From Candidatus Altarchaeota archaeon (GTDB taxonomy: Archaea; Altiarchaeota; Altiarchaeia; IMC4; SCGC-AAA252-I15), in NCBI GenBank assembly GCA_018815265.1, contig JAHIYG010000182.1, forward strand, positions 1 to 7,725: a stretch of 7,725 bases of DNA. Reading direction: 5' to 3'. Made by a program: the position numbers and the translations under genes. Numbering within the stretch: position 1 is the stretch's first letter; every line of letters begins with the position of its first letter. The notes below the pieces were generated by a model. It had not been told where the DNA came from, did no database searches, and was given only the letters and a program-made list of their open reading frames with translations. Positions 7,190 to 7,725 of this stretch are shown piece after piece.

Positions 7190-7725
7190 AAAACATCGAG
7201 CTCCCTAGGAGGGTTCTTGTAGGTGAAAACGCGCTATATGAAGTCGACGACGTTGTCGAGGAACTAGGCATCAAAGGCAGGCCCCTGATTCTCGCAGACA
7301 AAACAACAAAAAAAATAGCAGGCGACACAGTCGCGTGCGAGCTCGACAACAAAACAACAATACTTGAAGACTTCAACGACACAATATCCTCTGAAATGCA
7401 GAAAAAGATAAAAAGTGAAAGACTCACATATGTGGTGGGCGTCGGCGGTGGCAAAATACTTGACGCTGGCAAGGTAATCTCATTTGAGGCAAAAATACCT
7501 TTCATCAGCATACCAACGTCTGCGTCGCATGATGGGATAGCATCCCCTCAGGCGTCGATTAAGCGGGATCTTCCCACTTCAGTGTCTGTTCACTGTCCCC
7601 TTGGTGTGATAGCTGACACAAAAATCATATCTAAGGCGCCTAAGAGGCTTTTGGCGTCAGGTGCAGCGGACGCGATATCAAATTACACTGCTGTCTTGGA
7701 TTGGCGCCTCGCCCACAAGGAAAAA
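7186..7725 (+). CDS. egsA: sn-Glycerol-1-phosphate dehydrogenase, partial (C-terminus beyond right edge)
   Basis: This cytoplasmic enzyme reduces dihydroxyacetone phosphate to sn-glycerol-1-phosphate with NAD(P)H, the first committed step of archaeal ether-lipid backbone synthesis. The 180 codons visible are about half the usual length of roughly 350 residues; the frame is intact and is cut only by the window edge. The nucleotide-binding motif GVGGGKILDAGK lies at 85-96. The family signature PTSASHDGIASPQAS is at 110-124. GAADAISNYTAVLDW (159-173) holds Asp162, the first of the expected metal ligands; the two histidine ligands would lie beyond the edge. The start is fixed by the ATGA overlap with the DUF424 stop, implying translational coupling. 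The GTGAT directly before the ATG is too close to act as a Shine-Dalgarno site. The DHxG-type signature and family context separate it from glycerol dehydrogenase and 3-dehydroquinate synthase relatives. Confidence 0.95.
   Translation, partial: MKNIELPRRVLVGENALYEVDDVVEELGIKGRPLILADKTTKKIAGDTVACELDNKTTILEDFNDTISSEMQKKIKSERLTYVVGVGGGKILDAGKVISFEAKIPFISIPTSASHDGIASPQASIKRDLPTSVSVHCPLGVIADTKIISKAPKRLLASGAADAISNYTAVLDWRLAHKEK

Noticed and set aside
7146..7511. 121-residue - strand frame opposite egsA
   Set aside because: It is antisense to clearly conserved EgsA motifs, and its Ser/Leu-rich composition is typical of a shadow.
7500..7725. Apparent shift in codon use within egsA, from A-ending codons early to more GCG/AAG/CTT codons late
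   Set aside because: The change is modest over few codons, the EgsA motifs are continuous across it, and similar drift appears in the left-edge gene.

Overview
The window comes from an archaeon. The right side holds a compact + strand cluster of archaeal genes: translation initiation factor aIF2 beta, a DUF424 protein, and the start of sn-glycerol-1-phosphate dehydrogenase (EgsA), the enzyme that sets the stereochemistry of archaeal lipids. The best-supported Shine-Dalgarno site (GGTGA, complementary to the archaeal 16S tail) and short A/T-rich boxes at archaeal spacing agree with this. I cannot place the phylum. A giant protein of unknown family next to core genes would not be odd in a DPANN genome, but that is only an impression.

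Layout: positions 1-1111 (- strand) hold the first 370 residues of an unrecognised protein that runs off the left edge. It has a weak hydrophobic segment, a long charged coiled coil, a histidine-rich domain and a proline/glycine linker. After a 36-base gap comes an enormous - strand gene, 1148-6328, encoding 1726 residues with no domain I can name. It is mostly hydrophilic and helical, with a single Gly/Ala-rich membrane hairpin about 80% of the way along and no signal peptide. The two genes look like one transcription unit: no T-run terminator lies between them, and the second has its own ribosome binding site.

Positions 6329-6478 form a 150-base A/T-rich divergent intergenic region. It carries candidate promoters for both directions and a perfect 13-base dyad just upstream of the likely aIF2 beta promoter. 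From 6479 to the right edge lie aIF2 beta, DUF424 (3-base gap) and egsA (4-base ATGA overlap), which are probably co-transcribed and translationally coupled.

The core cluster is ordinary archaeal housekeeping. The unexplained part is the two-gene - strand unit. Its products share a general design (disordered charged N-terminus, coiled-coil-prone helices, one limited membrane-active segment) and may work together at the membrane, but nothing in the sequence identifies their role. I see no RNA genes, insertion sequences, CRISPR arrays, integrases or attachment sites.
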